Positions 1 to 12,194 of a stretch of 64,000 nt of DNA are shown here, one piece after another. Source of the DNA: Bursaphelenchus xylophilus (taxonomy: Eukaryota; Nematoda; Chromadorea; Rhabditida; Aphelenchoididae); NCBI GenBank assembly GCA_904066235.2, contig CAJFCV020000006.1:7502001-7566000 (forward strand), given 5' to 3'. Position 1 is the stretch's first letter. Every line of letters begins with the position of its first letter. The notes under the pieces are model-generated. The model saw only the letters and a program-made list of their open reading frames with translations, searched no databases and was not told the origin of the DNA. The position numbers and the translations under genes are program-made.

Positions 1-3000
1 CGAAGTGGTCAGCCTGGAGCAGACATCATCCTGGCATAATCGCAGGAATTCATGTGAAACTGGGGCGACTTTGTATCCGGCCTTTTCCACGGGGTTTCCC
101 GAAATCATCACGCGTCCCCCTGTAGGATTATGTAAAAGAAAGATCGAAGGCGCAAAGCGTCCGGAGACATCCTAATGACAGGCCTCAAGGTCGAGGAATA
201 GGCGTCTGACATTCCGCAATACCAACCAGAGCCGGCCAGGCAGACTTTGACAAATGTCCGGCGCTAAAAAACACCGCGGTCGGTCAGCTTGGGGTTTTAA
301 ACTGAACATGTGGACAAATCAATCAAAACATCGGATATTTTTTGTGGTCGAGGATCGATTCGAAATTGAAATAAATTCCAAGCCCCCAGGGTATACCCCG
401 AAAAATGTTACAGAGAATGTGTTTACGCGGCGATACATCTTCGAAGGGATTCTTTGGCCGCTTCACAGACCTCCGCTTTCTTATCCAAACCCCAGACGAG
501 CCATTCATTTCCGGCATTTGACCAGTAGTTTTCGCGGTTTCGGCACGAGCAAACAACCCTTGTTTTTTTGGAAACGAAATAAATTACAAATTATTCCAAG
601 ATGTGACCGGAACACGTAAAGAAATTCCGGGATTCCAAAACTTGTCGCCGCGAAAAAATCCAGAAAATCCGTCATTCAAGTTGCACATTGTAAGAATTTT
701 GAAGATAATTTTTTATCGGTGCTCTAGGTATTACTCCTAGTCGTATATTCCGCGGAGATTGCGGTCGGAAAAAGTTGTCAAGGGGATCAAGGTAAAATTT
801 CTTACAGGTAACTAGTCAATTGCGACCTAAAAAATAGACCCTCATCCCCAGATACCCCCCCCCCTCGCCAGAATTTTGGGTGGGATACGCTTCGGCATAA
901 AATTACAAAACAAAGGAATACATACCTATACAGACCAACCAAGGTATCTTTGGAAACTAAAACTCTTCGACCCAAGCTCCCTGGAATTTAAATTTAATTG
1001 AAACGAATTAGAATAAGACCCGAAGCTGACATTAGGTGCGAACGGGTCAAAACAAAGGCAGCTGATGCCGTTCGGGAGTCCCGTCCCTCATCAGTCATTT
1101 ATACCAGCCTTTAGGGGGTCCGGTTTTGGAGTCCGACCTCAAATTGGGCGTGTGAAACAAAGGCGATGACGAGGACAAGATTGACCCTAATTAAGTGGAA
1201 ACTCGAGAACTGGATTAACCCCTGCGAACAAGAAGATATAAGACATTTTTAATATATTGGGCAGGATCCGTTCAGGATCGCCCAGAACCCACAACATTAT
1301 CCATGTAGATCCCCTCGTAAAGATCTCGCTAATCCACTTGATATTAGCCATAAAATATGGAAATCAGGTTGGAGAGGCAGATGTACTCGAAGCGGAGGAA
1401 CATTAAGCGAACGAAAAAGTCGTAAAATTGGTTTACAACAACCGGAGGCATTTTGTAAATGCTCCGAAATCCGCATTAAGTGGCTCTGAAAAGTTGTGCG
1501 CGTCCTTTTGGAATTGGCCGATCAGACCCATTCAAATCAGATCGACGCGAAGGCCCGACTCTTTCATTTTATCGACATTCCCCACATAAATAAAAGCTGG
1601 TGTTTATCGACAGCTTTTGTTAATGTTACAGGGAAAATCCCTCTTCCGCCCCATAACAAATGTTGGCCATAAAATCTGAGACCAATCCCGTGTGGATTGC
1701 TAAGTGCACCTTGCGGATATACTTACATTTACAATTCACTTCACCTTACGCTGGCCGAGAATCAAAAATGCAGGCCAAGAAGGTCCGAGTCCAGTTGTCC
1801 GCAAATTATTATGATCGAAAAAGCGGCTTTTAGTGCATGCAAATCGCGAAACCCGATCCTCTGTGGTGCGAGAGGGCCCCCGGTCTTCATATTCACCATA
1901 TTTCATCGCACGCAGTCAGATACTTTGCTCTCCAGATCCTCGACAAAACGTCATTGAGTGGTTGGCGGTCAGTAATTGACCACCAAAAAATACACAATTG
2001 CGCAACAGTGTGAAACAAATGTCGATGAGACTTTGATTCCACCCCGAGGGTCCGAGCGCCATTACCCGGAGAAATCTCGCTCGCCGGAAATTCCGTGCAA
2101 TTCGCGCCGGAGGCACTTTATAACGACCGGGTTTGGGCCCGGTTTTAGGCGCCTTTATATGGCTCATAAAAACGACAAGAATCTGGAGACGGAGAGGACA
2201 ATCGGTGGTAGAATGACCATTACCCAGTGATATGTATATGCAGAATAATCCATTTGACTGACACCATAGACTCAGCGTACAAAAATAGAAAAGAATATTT
2301 ACATGTGCTTAGCGTAACTATAATCGCGGCTCATACAAAAGAAAATATTCAGATATCACAAAAAACAAAAATCATTTGGCACAAACTTATCATCGCAACG
2401 CTAATATCTTAAAGACGCAATACAAGAGCGAAGCCGAGGCAAGAAAAGGATCCGATCGGTGCGGTTAGTGGGGCCATACATAGAGGCGAAAAGGACGCCG
2501 TCGCAGCCGCCGACTGCCCTCTTTTAACTCCCTTATGCCCTTCGATTAGACGCGCACCTTGAGCGCAGAGTCATTAACAGAGAAGAACCGGGGATCGCTT
2601 TTGAGGATCGGTTTATGGATTTGTTGGCCAAACAGACCCGGTTTTATGTTCCCGCCGCCGATCGGATTGCATTTCGAGTCTGGGACAGCTCTTCAAATCT
2701 GGGAGAACATCAAAAGTTGGTCAGAAACCGGGTTCCATTCGCAATCGCCCTCAGGGCATTCCTTTGGCCGAAAATGGAAAAAAGGTTTCGAAGACTCAAT
2801 TAGGGTAGAAGGCTGGAATAGACGCCGGGCACAATGGCTCGCATAAATGAGGTCGGAATGACCATTGGATCTCGAGAAAAAACTTAAATTTATGTGGCTC
2901 CGTGGAAGCATGAACAATCGGCAAAGAATATCCCGGGATACGATAATATGGAAATAAACAATACATCAAACATACTTATCATAACATAACGTTCTAAAGT

Positions 3001-3700
3001 ATGACCTGGGAAAGAAACAGAACTCAAGAGCTACCACACAAAAGATAAAAAGTGTGAGAAAAGTCGGTAAGGAGGTTATCAGACCATCGACAATCATAAA
3101 ACAGAATTCATTAAAGGCATCTCGCCGCTCTTTCTGACTCATTTCAGAAACATGTATAATATGACCTCGATCCCAAGAACTGCGGCCACTCACGCCCCCC
3201 CCTCGCCCGTCCATTTTGACTCTTCAGAATGATCGAATTTTCCCTTATGGCTGCGCGGCCCAACCGATTTAGAATAGAAATTGGCGGCCACGCAAAAAGG
3301 AATTCCTTAACGAACCCCAAATCACCCCCGTCTTCAAAATCGTGTCCCTTGGCCCAGCTCGGGCCTTGTCTTAATCGAGTTTTGTGGCCATAAAGAGCGG
3401 TCCAAAGGCATCCGTCCTTTTTTTGGATGCGACTATTCTCGGCAACGCAAAGGAAATGGGCAACCGTCGAAAACGGAAATTATGCACTTCTTCCCCACCC
3501 GGTCTCTAATCTGACAGCTGCTCCGGCACAATGTTTTATGTTAACCTTGTTATTACTCCCTCAACGCTGGGAAACCTAAACACTTTGGGAAAAAAATAGA
3601 CTCCGTTTCAAGAAAAAATATTGTAAAGACGTCCACGAAATTTTGATGGAGTGAACCTGTCAGATCAAATCAAAATGAAATTCCTTCAAAAAACACATTA
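1..3700. other. gene-free region, possible regulatory DNA
   Basis: No open frame here shows a recognisable domain or a chain of phase-matched exons. The sequence is richer in G+C than the next 2 kb. The word GCCATAAA occurs exactly at 1347, 1666 and 3387, with relatives such as CTCATAAAA near 2163. This word matches the general Caudal/posterior-Hox type site, so a distal regulatory role is possible but is inference. Confidence 0.35.
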
Positions 3701-5676
3701 AAGCGTCTAATATATTCAACATAAAACACATAAGCTACGTACAAACATACAATTGAAAAAAAATAATGCACCGTGATCCGACGCGATGCGCAAATTTTTG
3801 CAGATGCGCCACGGCTTGCCCAAATGTAGAAAAAAACGTCCATAGAAAAATTAGCGACATTTTATACGATGAAACGTTTCTAATCTTATTTTAATGTTAG
3901 AATGAAAGCAGAACTGTCGATATTGATAGGAATTGTCAGAAAACCCATTTTACATCAACGCACACATATTATTAGCACAAAAATATTATTCTTGTACATT
4001 AAATTTAATGAATTTTGGTAAACATGGATAGTACATTGATGCTGCCATCAAAGGATGCTTCAGAATAGGCTTTGTTTGATAATAATAATGCACAAACTTT
4101 AATCGTCAATATCGGCCATTCTGACTTACATACGCGCGAATGCTATACTTGCCACGCACCTAGGGGTAAATGTTATGACTTCGCCTGTGAAATCTCACAA
4201 AATCTGTCAAAAAGCTTTAAAATTGCAACAAGTGTATGTATCGTTATTAGTACCTTACGCAATCTTCTAATATTTCAAAGCAAACCGAGCCTTGTGTCCC
4301 CCATCAATTGTTTTCGGTATTGATGCATACGTCAACTGCAATCGAGGGTACCTCAATATTTTTGAATGATGCAATGCTGAATTTGTCTTCAATTGACAAG
4401 GCCAGTTAAAAAATGCTATGGACACCCAGCAATACCTTACACTAAAACCTATTTTAATGAAATTACGAGATTTGTAATTTCCAGATATTGAACTTGCCTA
4501 GTGGTAAACGTTGAACATGCTCAAAACCTCGGTTTAAAAGCCTATATTTGGATTATATGGGCTTTATACCCGTTCTGTGGAATTTTAGATAGGGTTTTCT
4601 AAATCCAGACATCTGAGTTTTTGTGGTAAGTCACATTACACCTGCATATAGTCATCAATATTCAATATTAACCATATTGTGTTAAAACGAACATAATAAG
4701 CATCCATGAGCATCCTTTGACGTTTTTAGAACTAGGAAATTGTTAACCGACCCTTTTCTTCACATGAAAGATTGTTAATCGATGGATTTCAAATATTCGA
4801 AATATTACCCTAAATCAATGGGAAACGTTGAAGTTTATCAAAAAATTGCCTCAAAATCGTCAAAATTTGCCTATATGCTCTTTGATAGGTTGGCTATGGA
4901 CTTAGCAGAGAACATTTTGAAAATTGTAACATTTACGTATGTTGTGGCATATTGTACTTGGGGACTTGTTTGTCACCTTTTTACAAATTTTGACATAACT
5001 TTTTTTTCGTAATTTTTTAAGCTGTAAAAAGTACAGGACCTAATAGTAGAACATCAAGGGTGTCAATTAATACAAAGAAGCTGTGAAATCTATAATTTTT
5101 CACAGAGCAATAGGACTTCAAAGGTAGGCACCCCCGCTATTTGCAGTGGGAAACGTTGAAGTGTATCAAAAAATGGCCCAATTAAGATGAAACTTTTTCT
5201 GGAGCATCGTCTGGGACGTCTACATGGACTTAGCAGAGAACATTTCGTTTATTGCATTTGTTTGATTTTATACATGTTGTACAAGATACATCAAAATTGC
5301 TGATATTGAGGGCCTCGTATCTCCCGATTCAGAAATGGTACCGATACAAGTAATAGCTTAAATAGATGGTAGACATTCAAAGAAAATAATTATCAAGGTT
5401 GTTTTATGTGATAATATGCGCTTTGCACCTTTTGAGCATCAACTCTGAGGTCCACTTCTCGGGAATTTTTCAAGAGTCGGGCGCGACCTGCGAAGGGCGT
5501 GTACGTTTTTTTCTACGATTTTGGTCAATGTGGGCAAGCCGTGGCGCATCTGCAAAAATCAAAAAAAATATATTATTGTTTTTTTTTTTGAAAAAGAGTT
5601 TGCCGCTGAGAGGAAACCTTGACACAAAGAAGCTTTTATGTGTCAAGTTTTTTCCCATAATTTACTTTTTTATAAA
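3700..5676. other. AT-rich intergenic DNA with degenerate repeats
   Basis: No gene was recognised. Two blocks near 4815 and 5149 share long stretches (for example GGGAAACGTTGAAG and GGACTTAGCAGAGAACATTT), so they are diverged copies about 334 bases apart in direct orientation. A separate roughly 45-base sequence at 3795-3839 returns inverted at 5503-5557, including the run GCAGATGCGCCACGGCTTGC. The region looks like decayed repeat DNA. Confidence 0.5.
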
Positions 5677-6698
5677 ATGTTTTGTTCTGAAGGAAAAAAG
5701 GTAAATGTAGACATAATTGGTAACGAATTTGTCTGTTTTGATTGTGATGGTGAGTATATCATAACGTCTCGATTCAGTTTTAGGGTTTGCAAATCTCCTA
5801 GAATATTGCAGAATTGTTGGCAGCTCTCTAAATGAAGAGAAACGTAGTGCAGATGGGAATTTCTGTCCCATTTACCTCTTAGCTGAACAGGTACAAGTAT
5901 TAGTAGAAGCTGGTAAGACATATGGATATTGTTCCTTTATTTTTTAGGCATGGTGACTGTGAGAAAAGTGCGCAATTTTGATGGACTTTCTGACGAGCCT
6001 TGTTCTAGTACCACTTCGGGTAATACGAATCTTGAGGTTGGCGTTTGTGGTTTATTGGCAACAATTATTTTTGTAGGAACTTCGAATTAGAGCTGTTGAT
6101 ATTGCCAAAAAAAGAGAATTGAAGAATCGGAAACGGAAACTTTTGGGGGATAATGTCCCGGCTAAAGTTCTGAGAATTAAGAAAGCTGACATGAAGGAAA
6201 TGAATGACGTTATAGTGGATGAGCTAGAAATAGAGAAGGTCTTTCAGGAACTAAAGCATCAAAAAGTAACCGTTCCCGACGATGTGATACGAGTATGTTA
6301 TGGTAAGCGGTGTGCTCTTCGTTCTGTTATTCATCTTTTTAGGCTGTCCTCTGGATTGTTATGAGATGATATCTGCAGAAGACATTCCGTTCCCTGATGA
6401 CATTGATTATCGCGCTCGATTAACGGTGTTTAGAGATCTCTGGAGAAAGGGATTTTATTTGACCTCAGGGCAAAAATTTGGATGTGATTACTTGGCGTAC
6501 GAGAAGTCCCCAGGAGAAGAACACTCAAGGTTTATGGTGTATTGTAAAAGATCTGAAGATAGTATTTACCCCCTTGATGTCCTTTCATTGTCACGAGTAG
6601 CAGGTCAAGTTGGAAAAGCAGTTCTTTTGGCTGTTGTAACTTCTAATTCGGTAATTCCATCGTATGTTGAAATGAACTGGTGGAAAGGTGATGAATAA
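5677..6698 (+). CDS. TSEN34: tRNA-splicing endonuclease subunit Sen34
   Basis: This is the Sen34-type catalytic subunit of the nuclear tRNA splicing endonuclease, which cuts at the 3' intron junction of pre-tRNAs. Five exons fit in phase: 5677-5749, 5784-5912, 5948-6036, 6077-6302 and 6343-6698. The C-terminal endonuclease fold holds the expected catalytic Tyr (GCDYLAY), His (EEHSRFMVYC) and Lys (GQVGKAVLLAVV). The middle exon is Lys/Arg rich. Introns are 34-40 bases. The start at 5677 was preferred over an in-frame ATG at 5638 because it opens next to AT-rich untranslated-looking DNA. AATAAA overlaps the stop codon, and LSM2 starts 123 bases downstream on the same strand, so the two may be co-transcribed. 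The donor after exon 3 (GTTGGC) is weak. Confidence 0.9.
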
Positions 6699-6821
6699 AT
6701 CCCTCCTGTATAATTGGCGGTTGCGTTTTTGTTTTTATCAAATTTATACTTCCTGAAGTTAGTTTTTTCTAGAATATTTTCAGTTATCTTCTCATCGTCT
6801 CATTCAATTCCCCTTTTTTCA

Positions 6822-7224
6822 ATGGTAAGTCCCATGATAAATGGGTAAATTTGAATCATTTTAGTTGTTTTTCTCTTTTTTCAAATCACTGGTGGGGAGG
6901 GAAGTTATTGTTGAACTCAAGAATGATCTCAGGTAAGTTTTTTTTAAATCATGGAGCGCGCTTCTGGATGTCTTCTGTAATAAGTAAATGAATTTTAGTA
7001 TTTGCGGAACTTTGCATTCTGTGGATCAGTATCTAAATGTCAAGCTTATTGACATCACAGTCCAAGATCAGGAGAAGTTCCCTCACATGATCTCCGTCAA
7101 GAATTGTTTTGTTCGAGGTTCTGTTGTCCGTTATATTCATCTTCCCACTGATGGAATAGACACGAATCTACTGCAAGACGCGACTCGAAAGGAAATCCTC
7201 CAAAGTCGTCAGCAGGCCAAGTAA
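6822..7224 (+). CDS. LSM2: U6 snRNA-associated Sm-like protein LSm2
   Basis: LSm2 is part of the LSm2-8 ring that binds the 3' end of U6 snRNA and of the LSm1-7 ring in mRNA decay. Exons are 6822-6824, 6865-6932 and 6999-7224, giving 98 residues, close to the family length of about 95. The Sm fold shows FFSFFKSLVG, then SICGTLHSVDQYLN (Sm1) and KNCFVRGSVVRYI (Sm2), followed by LLQDATRKE, all near-identical to animal LSm2. The first exon contributes only the ATG, directly followed by a GTAAGT donor. It follows TSEN34 by 123 bases with a TTTTCAG at 6777-6783, consistent with a downstream operon position using trans-splicing; the latter is inference. Confidence 0.95.
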
Positions 7225-9413
7225 TTGAGTAGCTTCGTTAACGGCCTCCTTTTAATTTCATCTGAAGTAAAATAAATATATAAACGGAACGATTCCTGAG
7301 ACAGTCTGATTTAATCAAATGTTTCAGACTTCCGTTGTGAGAGGAAGTTGTCAAGTCGACCCTCACTTGTTCTAAATTTACTTTTCCCAAGCTTGCCTCT
7401 TCGTGCTTGAAGGAAGGGCGACGATCAGTCGGGTCCCATGTTGTCATGGATTCTTTTCTTATTACGTCCTCACCTCCTTGGCCTCTCTCTTCTTGAATCG
7501 TTTATGTAATTCTTTTTAAAGGCCGGAAAACGTGCATGTATTGGATATGTTTTCGTTTGATTTGCGACGTCCCTTCAGGCTATATATCATAATATCCGGC
7601 CGAGAAATGGGTTTTATTCATCTTATTATTTTTGCAGTTTAATTTATCGCCATCCCTAAAAGAGTGAACCTTTCTTAGCACTTGAGCATGTCATACTTAT
7701 TACAGAACTTATTGCAATAAAGTTGAAATAAAATATAATAATAATTATAAAAAGACCAGGCGGGCTCTGCGGAGACTTTTTTTACCGGCGGAGGCCGTTT
7801 TGTGGCTTAGGCAAAAAGGAATCTTTGGCTAGTCACTTAACGTTATCGTTTATCTTGTTTTTAAGTTTCTTTTCTTATGCTTAAAGTCTGGCGGAGAATT
7901 CGGCGGAGGTAATTTTTACAGTTTTGAGAAGTGTAAAAAATGCGGGAATGGGGCAAGCGGACTGCAAAACCCAATCTTTCATCAAAGGCAACAATTTTTT
8001 ATGCCGGATGGCTCCCCTTGCTCCGGCAGAGCAATCAGTGCGAGAAACCAAAGAAGTTTATCCATTACAGCGTTTAAGATCTGTGCACGACACCGCGGTG
8101 TGATGACCAAAAAGTACCACAAAAGTCTCCGCCGAATGCACTACTTTCCATGTTGGCGGAGAGTATATATTTTTTGGTCCAAACACAGTCCATGTTCTTC
8201 TTTATCCCACAAAATGAATTTTTTGGATACCTTGACGATATTTTCGGAACACCCTGTACTTCCTCTTGACTATTGCATTGTGTTTACAACCCACATAATC
8301 CGAGTTTGCAGAATACTCTGAAAGGAAATCCTCTTCCATTTGGAGCCCAGTCTGACGCCAAAGACCAGCAAAAGAATAACAACCATGACCCGCCCTTGGT
8401 GTAGTCAGGTGTGAAGGAGGCGACCTGCGACATGGTGAGTGACGAAGACCTGTCCATTCCTGTGGTCTTCATTCTCTTTTTTCTTTTCTTTTTTATGCCT
8501 TAGGGGAAGGGAAGGATACGATGACATTTCCCGAAGATGCTATAGTTCCATAGAAACTCCACGACTTTCAATCTCGTGGGATTTTTTTGGCTATTCGAAT
8601 ACCTCGGGGCCATCCCCATTAAATCCTCGACATTCTAAAAAACGACCATTTCAAAGAAATTTATTCTCTGAAATAACGGAAAGTTCAACATGAACTAGAG
8701 TAAAAAAGAATGTGAACTTTTTGTTGACACCTTTGTGGTCGCCAGATAACTAACGCTTTGTTCAGTTGCCGGTTCTCTTTTGTTTTCGTTGTATTATGAC
8801 ATAATGTTGTTTTTATGACAACTTCCTTCTGCTGTCTTCCACAACTACATCTTCCTTGGATACTTTATCAAGATTTTTGTTTACACAGTCCATCCATTCA
8901 TGTGCTGGAAGCTCATAATTGTATTAGGCCCACTATTGTTGGCACATAAATTCCAAGAACTAATTATGCCGGAAATGGGCGGATGCTGGAGTTGTTATTA
9001 TTCTCATATTAGTGGATTGTGTTTGAACTTTTTTTGTTTTCTTTCACCTTCTCTATAATTATCTGGTGGTCCTCCCCGATTTAGGCCAAGCCTGCCAGCC
9101 ACACACCCGCCACTTTCTGACTTTATTCGCCAAAGAAAACTCTTTTTACAACTTTTTTCCTTGTCCTTCAATTGGCCTTGTTCGAGCGTTAATTTCCTTA
9201 GGCAAGTTCATTAACGGTCGTTCCGCGTGGCGTAGTCATTGTCATAGTAATTCGGGGGAGGCACTACGTGATTGTTGATATAACGGTATAACATTAGATG
9301 ACGTCATCCTGTCTATATTTTTTGTTAACATAAAAAGAGTAATTACTATCCACGACTCGATTGTTCTGTGCCCGAGGCTATCTTGAGGGTTTTAGTTCTT
9401 TTATTAATTGCAG
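7225..9413. other. intergenic region, no gene assigned
   Basis: No conserved exon was found. An ATG at 8432-8434 is followed immediately by GTGAGT and would join in phase to the exon at 9414, so it may be the first coding exon of the next gene; this is weak. The rest is low-complexity and A/T rich. Confidence 0.4.
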
Positions 9414-10773
9414 AGCTCTCCACCACCGCCTTCTGTGGACCGGCATGAGTTCGTGGACTGGCGGATCAATTCGGAAGTTCCCGCGCCCATGAAAGGCCTG
9501 ATTGGCCTGGAGTCACCCCTTGTCTCCGCCGTCAAGTTGGCCTTGTTTATGAGTAATCTTTCGAATCCGTTTTTATTTTATTTTTTTGATTCACTCTTAA
9601 AACATGCAAACTTTTTAGTGGTCCATTCACCATCAGGGATGGCGTGTGTAAAAAGTTGCTCAAATGCCCTCAGAGGTTCTTTCGTATCGATTGTCGGTCA
9701 ATCAGCGGATGTTGACAGTCGATTGTTGGCTCCGTTTCATGCCATTCTCGCCAAAAGTCGAACAAATCTCGTTGCGCAACGGAAGCTGGCATGGGTTTGT
9801 CAGTAAGCTAAACCCACAGTAATAAAAAACGTTTGCTTTTTCAGTTCAATGCGAAAGTTCGAGCATTGTTTGTCCTCGTGCTCGGAATCCCGAGCCAAAA
9901 CTTTACAACTCATCAAAGTCGAGCAATGGTACGCGATTTGCGAAACAAGTAGAACATATCCGAAAAGTGAGCCTTGCCGTCTCTGAATAGAAAGTTAATT
10001 TGACCCATTTTTAGACTTTGGAGAATTTATTGGCTGTGAAAAAAGACACCATGACGAGGTCAATAAGTTCTGTCCCAAATTGAATATAGCGCTTACAAAT
10101 TCCCTCGATTCATTTTGCAGGTAATCAAACGATTATTCAAACATATATGAACTAAAATAACTTGTTAGGGCCGCATAAAAACGAGTTTTTTCAACATCTC
10201 CAAGTTTAAATTACGGTATGATTTAGGAAGATGAATGATCACAGCGAATGTTATGTCAAGGTCGGGTTCAAATGCAAGTCAGATAACGCCACAGAAGTAA
10301 GTGATCAAAAAATTCAAAAAACGGATTTGAGGACAATTATAATATATAACCAACGTAATTTCATATCATGTTAGGTGTGGAAGCTCGTAAACAACGCAAT
10401 CCAAAGATCGTACCAAAAGATTCTGCAATTGTCCCGAGGAAACGTTCTACCTCCAGAATGCGAATGGGCCATGAGAAATATTGCTTTGACAACAAGGATG
10501 CTGCCAACTTCTACAACAACCGAATCGACCACAGAATTCACAACGGAATTGACAACGACAACTGAAGAAGTGCACGAGTTCACAGTTGATTACTGGCAGG
10601 ATGTAGATCAGTCACACCTTTATGTCTTTGAGTCTAAGATGACGACAACTCTTCCAACGCCCACTTTCTCCGCCAATCACTCACCTCAGAATGCCTTGAA
10701 TGGAGGCACCAGACCTCAGCATACTGCCTTTCTCGTCAACCTTCTAATCTTTCTCATCGCTTTATTACATTAA
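9414..10773 (+). CDS. Cys-rich secreted-type protein with Thr-rich stalk and hydrophobic tail
   Basis: Six exons join in phase: 9414-9552, 9619-9802, 9845-9966, 10015-10120, 10227-10296 and 10375-10773, about 340 residues. The middle carries about a dozen spaced cysteines (ACVKSC, EHCLSSC, GCEK, FCPK, DSFCR, SECYVKVGFKC, PPECEW), an extracellular pattern reminiscent of nematode CPG4/DUF19-type domains, though the family is not certain. A Thr-rich stretch follows (TTTESTTEFTTELTTTTEE). The C-terminus is purely hydrophobic (FLVNLLIFLIALLH) after an NGG-like site, which looks like a GPI-anchor signal. The N-terminus is unresolved: no clear signal peptide is seen, and the true first exon may be the lone ATG at 8432 or another exon. 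It ends 63 bases from the stop of the convergent gene on the minus strand. Confidence 0.7.
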
Positions 10774-10836
10774 TAAATGACAATCTTTAAAACATGAGAT
10801 AAAAATACAGTACCCTTTAAAGAAACTTGAGAATGT

Positions 10837-11826
10837 TTACTGTTTCTTCGACTTCTGATTCTGAGGCAGCGTCCAATACAAATAGATACGATAAGAGAAC
10901 GAAACAACAGTCCAGATGGAGAACAGTGAGATTCCGACCCAATGAGATCCACTCCAATCCCTCTCGTAGGCGTACTGAGACCAAATCTGAGCACTTAAGA
11001 TGAAGAAACAACAGACGGCACGGGCTTCGGCAGCCAATGCACGATCGCTGAGATCCCTCCAATGCAACGCGTGAGTACTGAGAATGTAGGACGACACAAA
11101 GAAGACCCCCATAAAACGGCCACAGATCTCGTGGGACTCGTCCATGGTGATGTTTACCTGAAATACGACACTCATTAAGCCCCGACTAGACGATATGCAA
11201 TATAAGGAAGTAATTTAATCTAATACCTGACGATGCAACAGCCAATGGGGACAAGCGATCCAGGCAATTCCAATCGACACCGAGGCCAAGGCATCCAGCT
11301 GATACAAGAAGTTGCCAAACCACTTTTCTTTGTAGACTTTATCTCCAATCGGCCATCCAGTGGCCACCAATGTCACGACACACAATCCGATGCACGCAAA
11401 TCCAAAGTAAATGATGATTTTAACGAACTAAATACATTCACAAAGACTTGGCAAGGACCTACCTCTGGCTGAAGAAGCTTGGGATGGACCGAGCGGGCGT
11501 GAAAGACCATAAGTAAAGTCAGGGCCCAGGCAAGGATCCGAACCAAATAACAGGAAGTCCTCGTTTCTCTGGTCCGCTGGCGATACCGAAGAAACGAAGC
11601 CGAGGAGAGAATCTGGCCTCCCACACATCTGATCAAGTGCCAATGAACTCCATCCGTCTCTCTTTGCTGAAATACGTAAATTAATGCAAGGTTATGTTGC
11701 GTTTGGGAAGGCAAAACTTACAAAGACAAAATCTCCAACTTTATCCGGAGCTAGAAAAAGAGCCGATCCAATGCTCGTAGCTGCCAGGAAATCAAAATAG
11801 GAGAGAAAATTGACCCATGCAGACAT
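10837..11826 (-). CDS. multipass membrane protein with internal duplication
   Basis: Four exons fit in phase: 11722-11826, 11463-11666, 11227-11427 and 10837-11157, about 276 residues. I do not recognise the family. It appears to contain two copies of one unit, each with a hydrophobic helix (FLAATSIGSALF, then LDALASVSIGIAW), a short acidic loop, a segment like HWHLIRCVGGQILSS matched by HEICGRFMGVFFVSS, an Arg-rich turn, and two more helices. That predicts about eight membrane passes. The start at 11826 is the first Met in the exon after a TTTTCTCCAG acceptor. The open frame extends upstream through SPVTLTLPTKRSHLPS, so an earlier start is possible. The tail ends KSKKQ. It lies 369 bases downstream of glycogenin on the same strand. 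Confidence 0.7.
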
Positions 11827-12194
11827 ATTCCGGAGACAGTCGAGAACAGATGGAAGGTGACTCCTCTTTGTGGGCAGAGTAAGGGTAACTGGCGACCTGG
11901 AGAAAAAAGAAAATAACCTTGAACTGGGGAATCGGGAGGAAAGAACTCGCGCGGAGCCACCAATTTCTGCACGATATTATCTCGAATCGTCTCTTGATCA
12001 TGGCCCGATTATTACACAACGATTTGATATATCTGGTTTATTCAAAACAATCGGATCGAAAAACTGCGGAGATAAGGCACCATCTCTAGTGTGGACTAGA
12101 TTCATAGAAATTAAGATAAAAAGATACAAAATAATACGAGACTGAAAGATTCACAAAATTCCGAAGATAAAAGATAAAAAATAAACAGACGATC

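Noticed and set aside
254..619. 121-codon open frame near the window start
   Set aside because: No domain, no splice partners and biased low-complexity residues; a chance frame is more likely.
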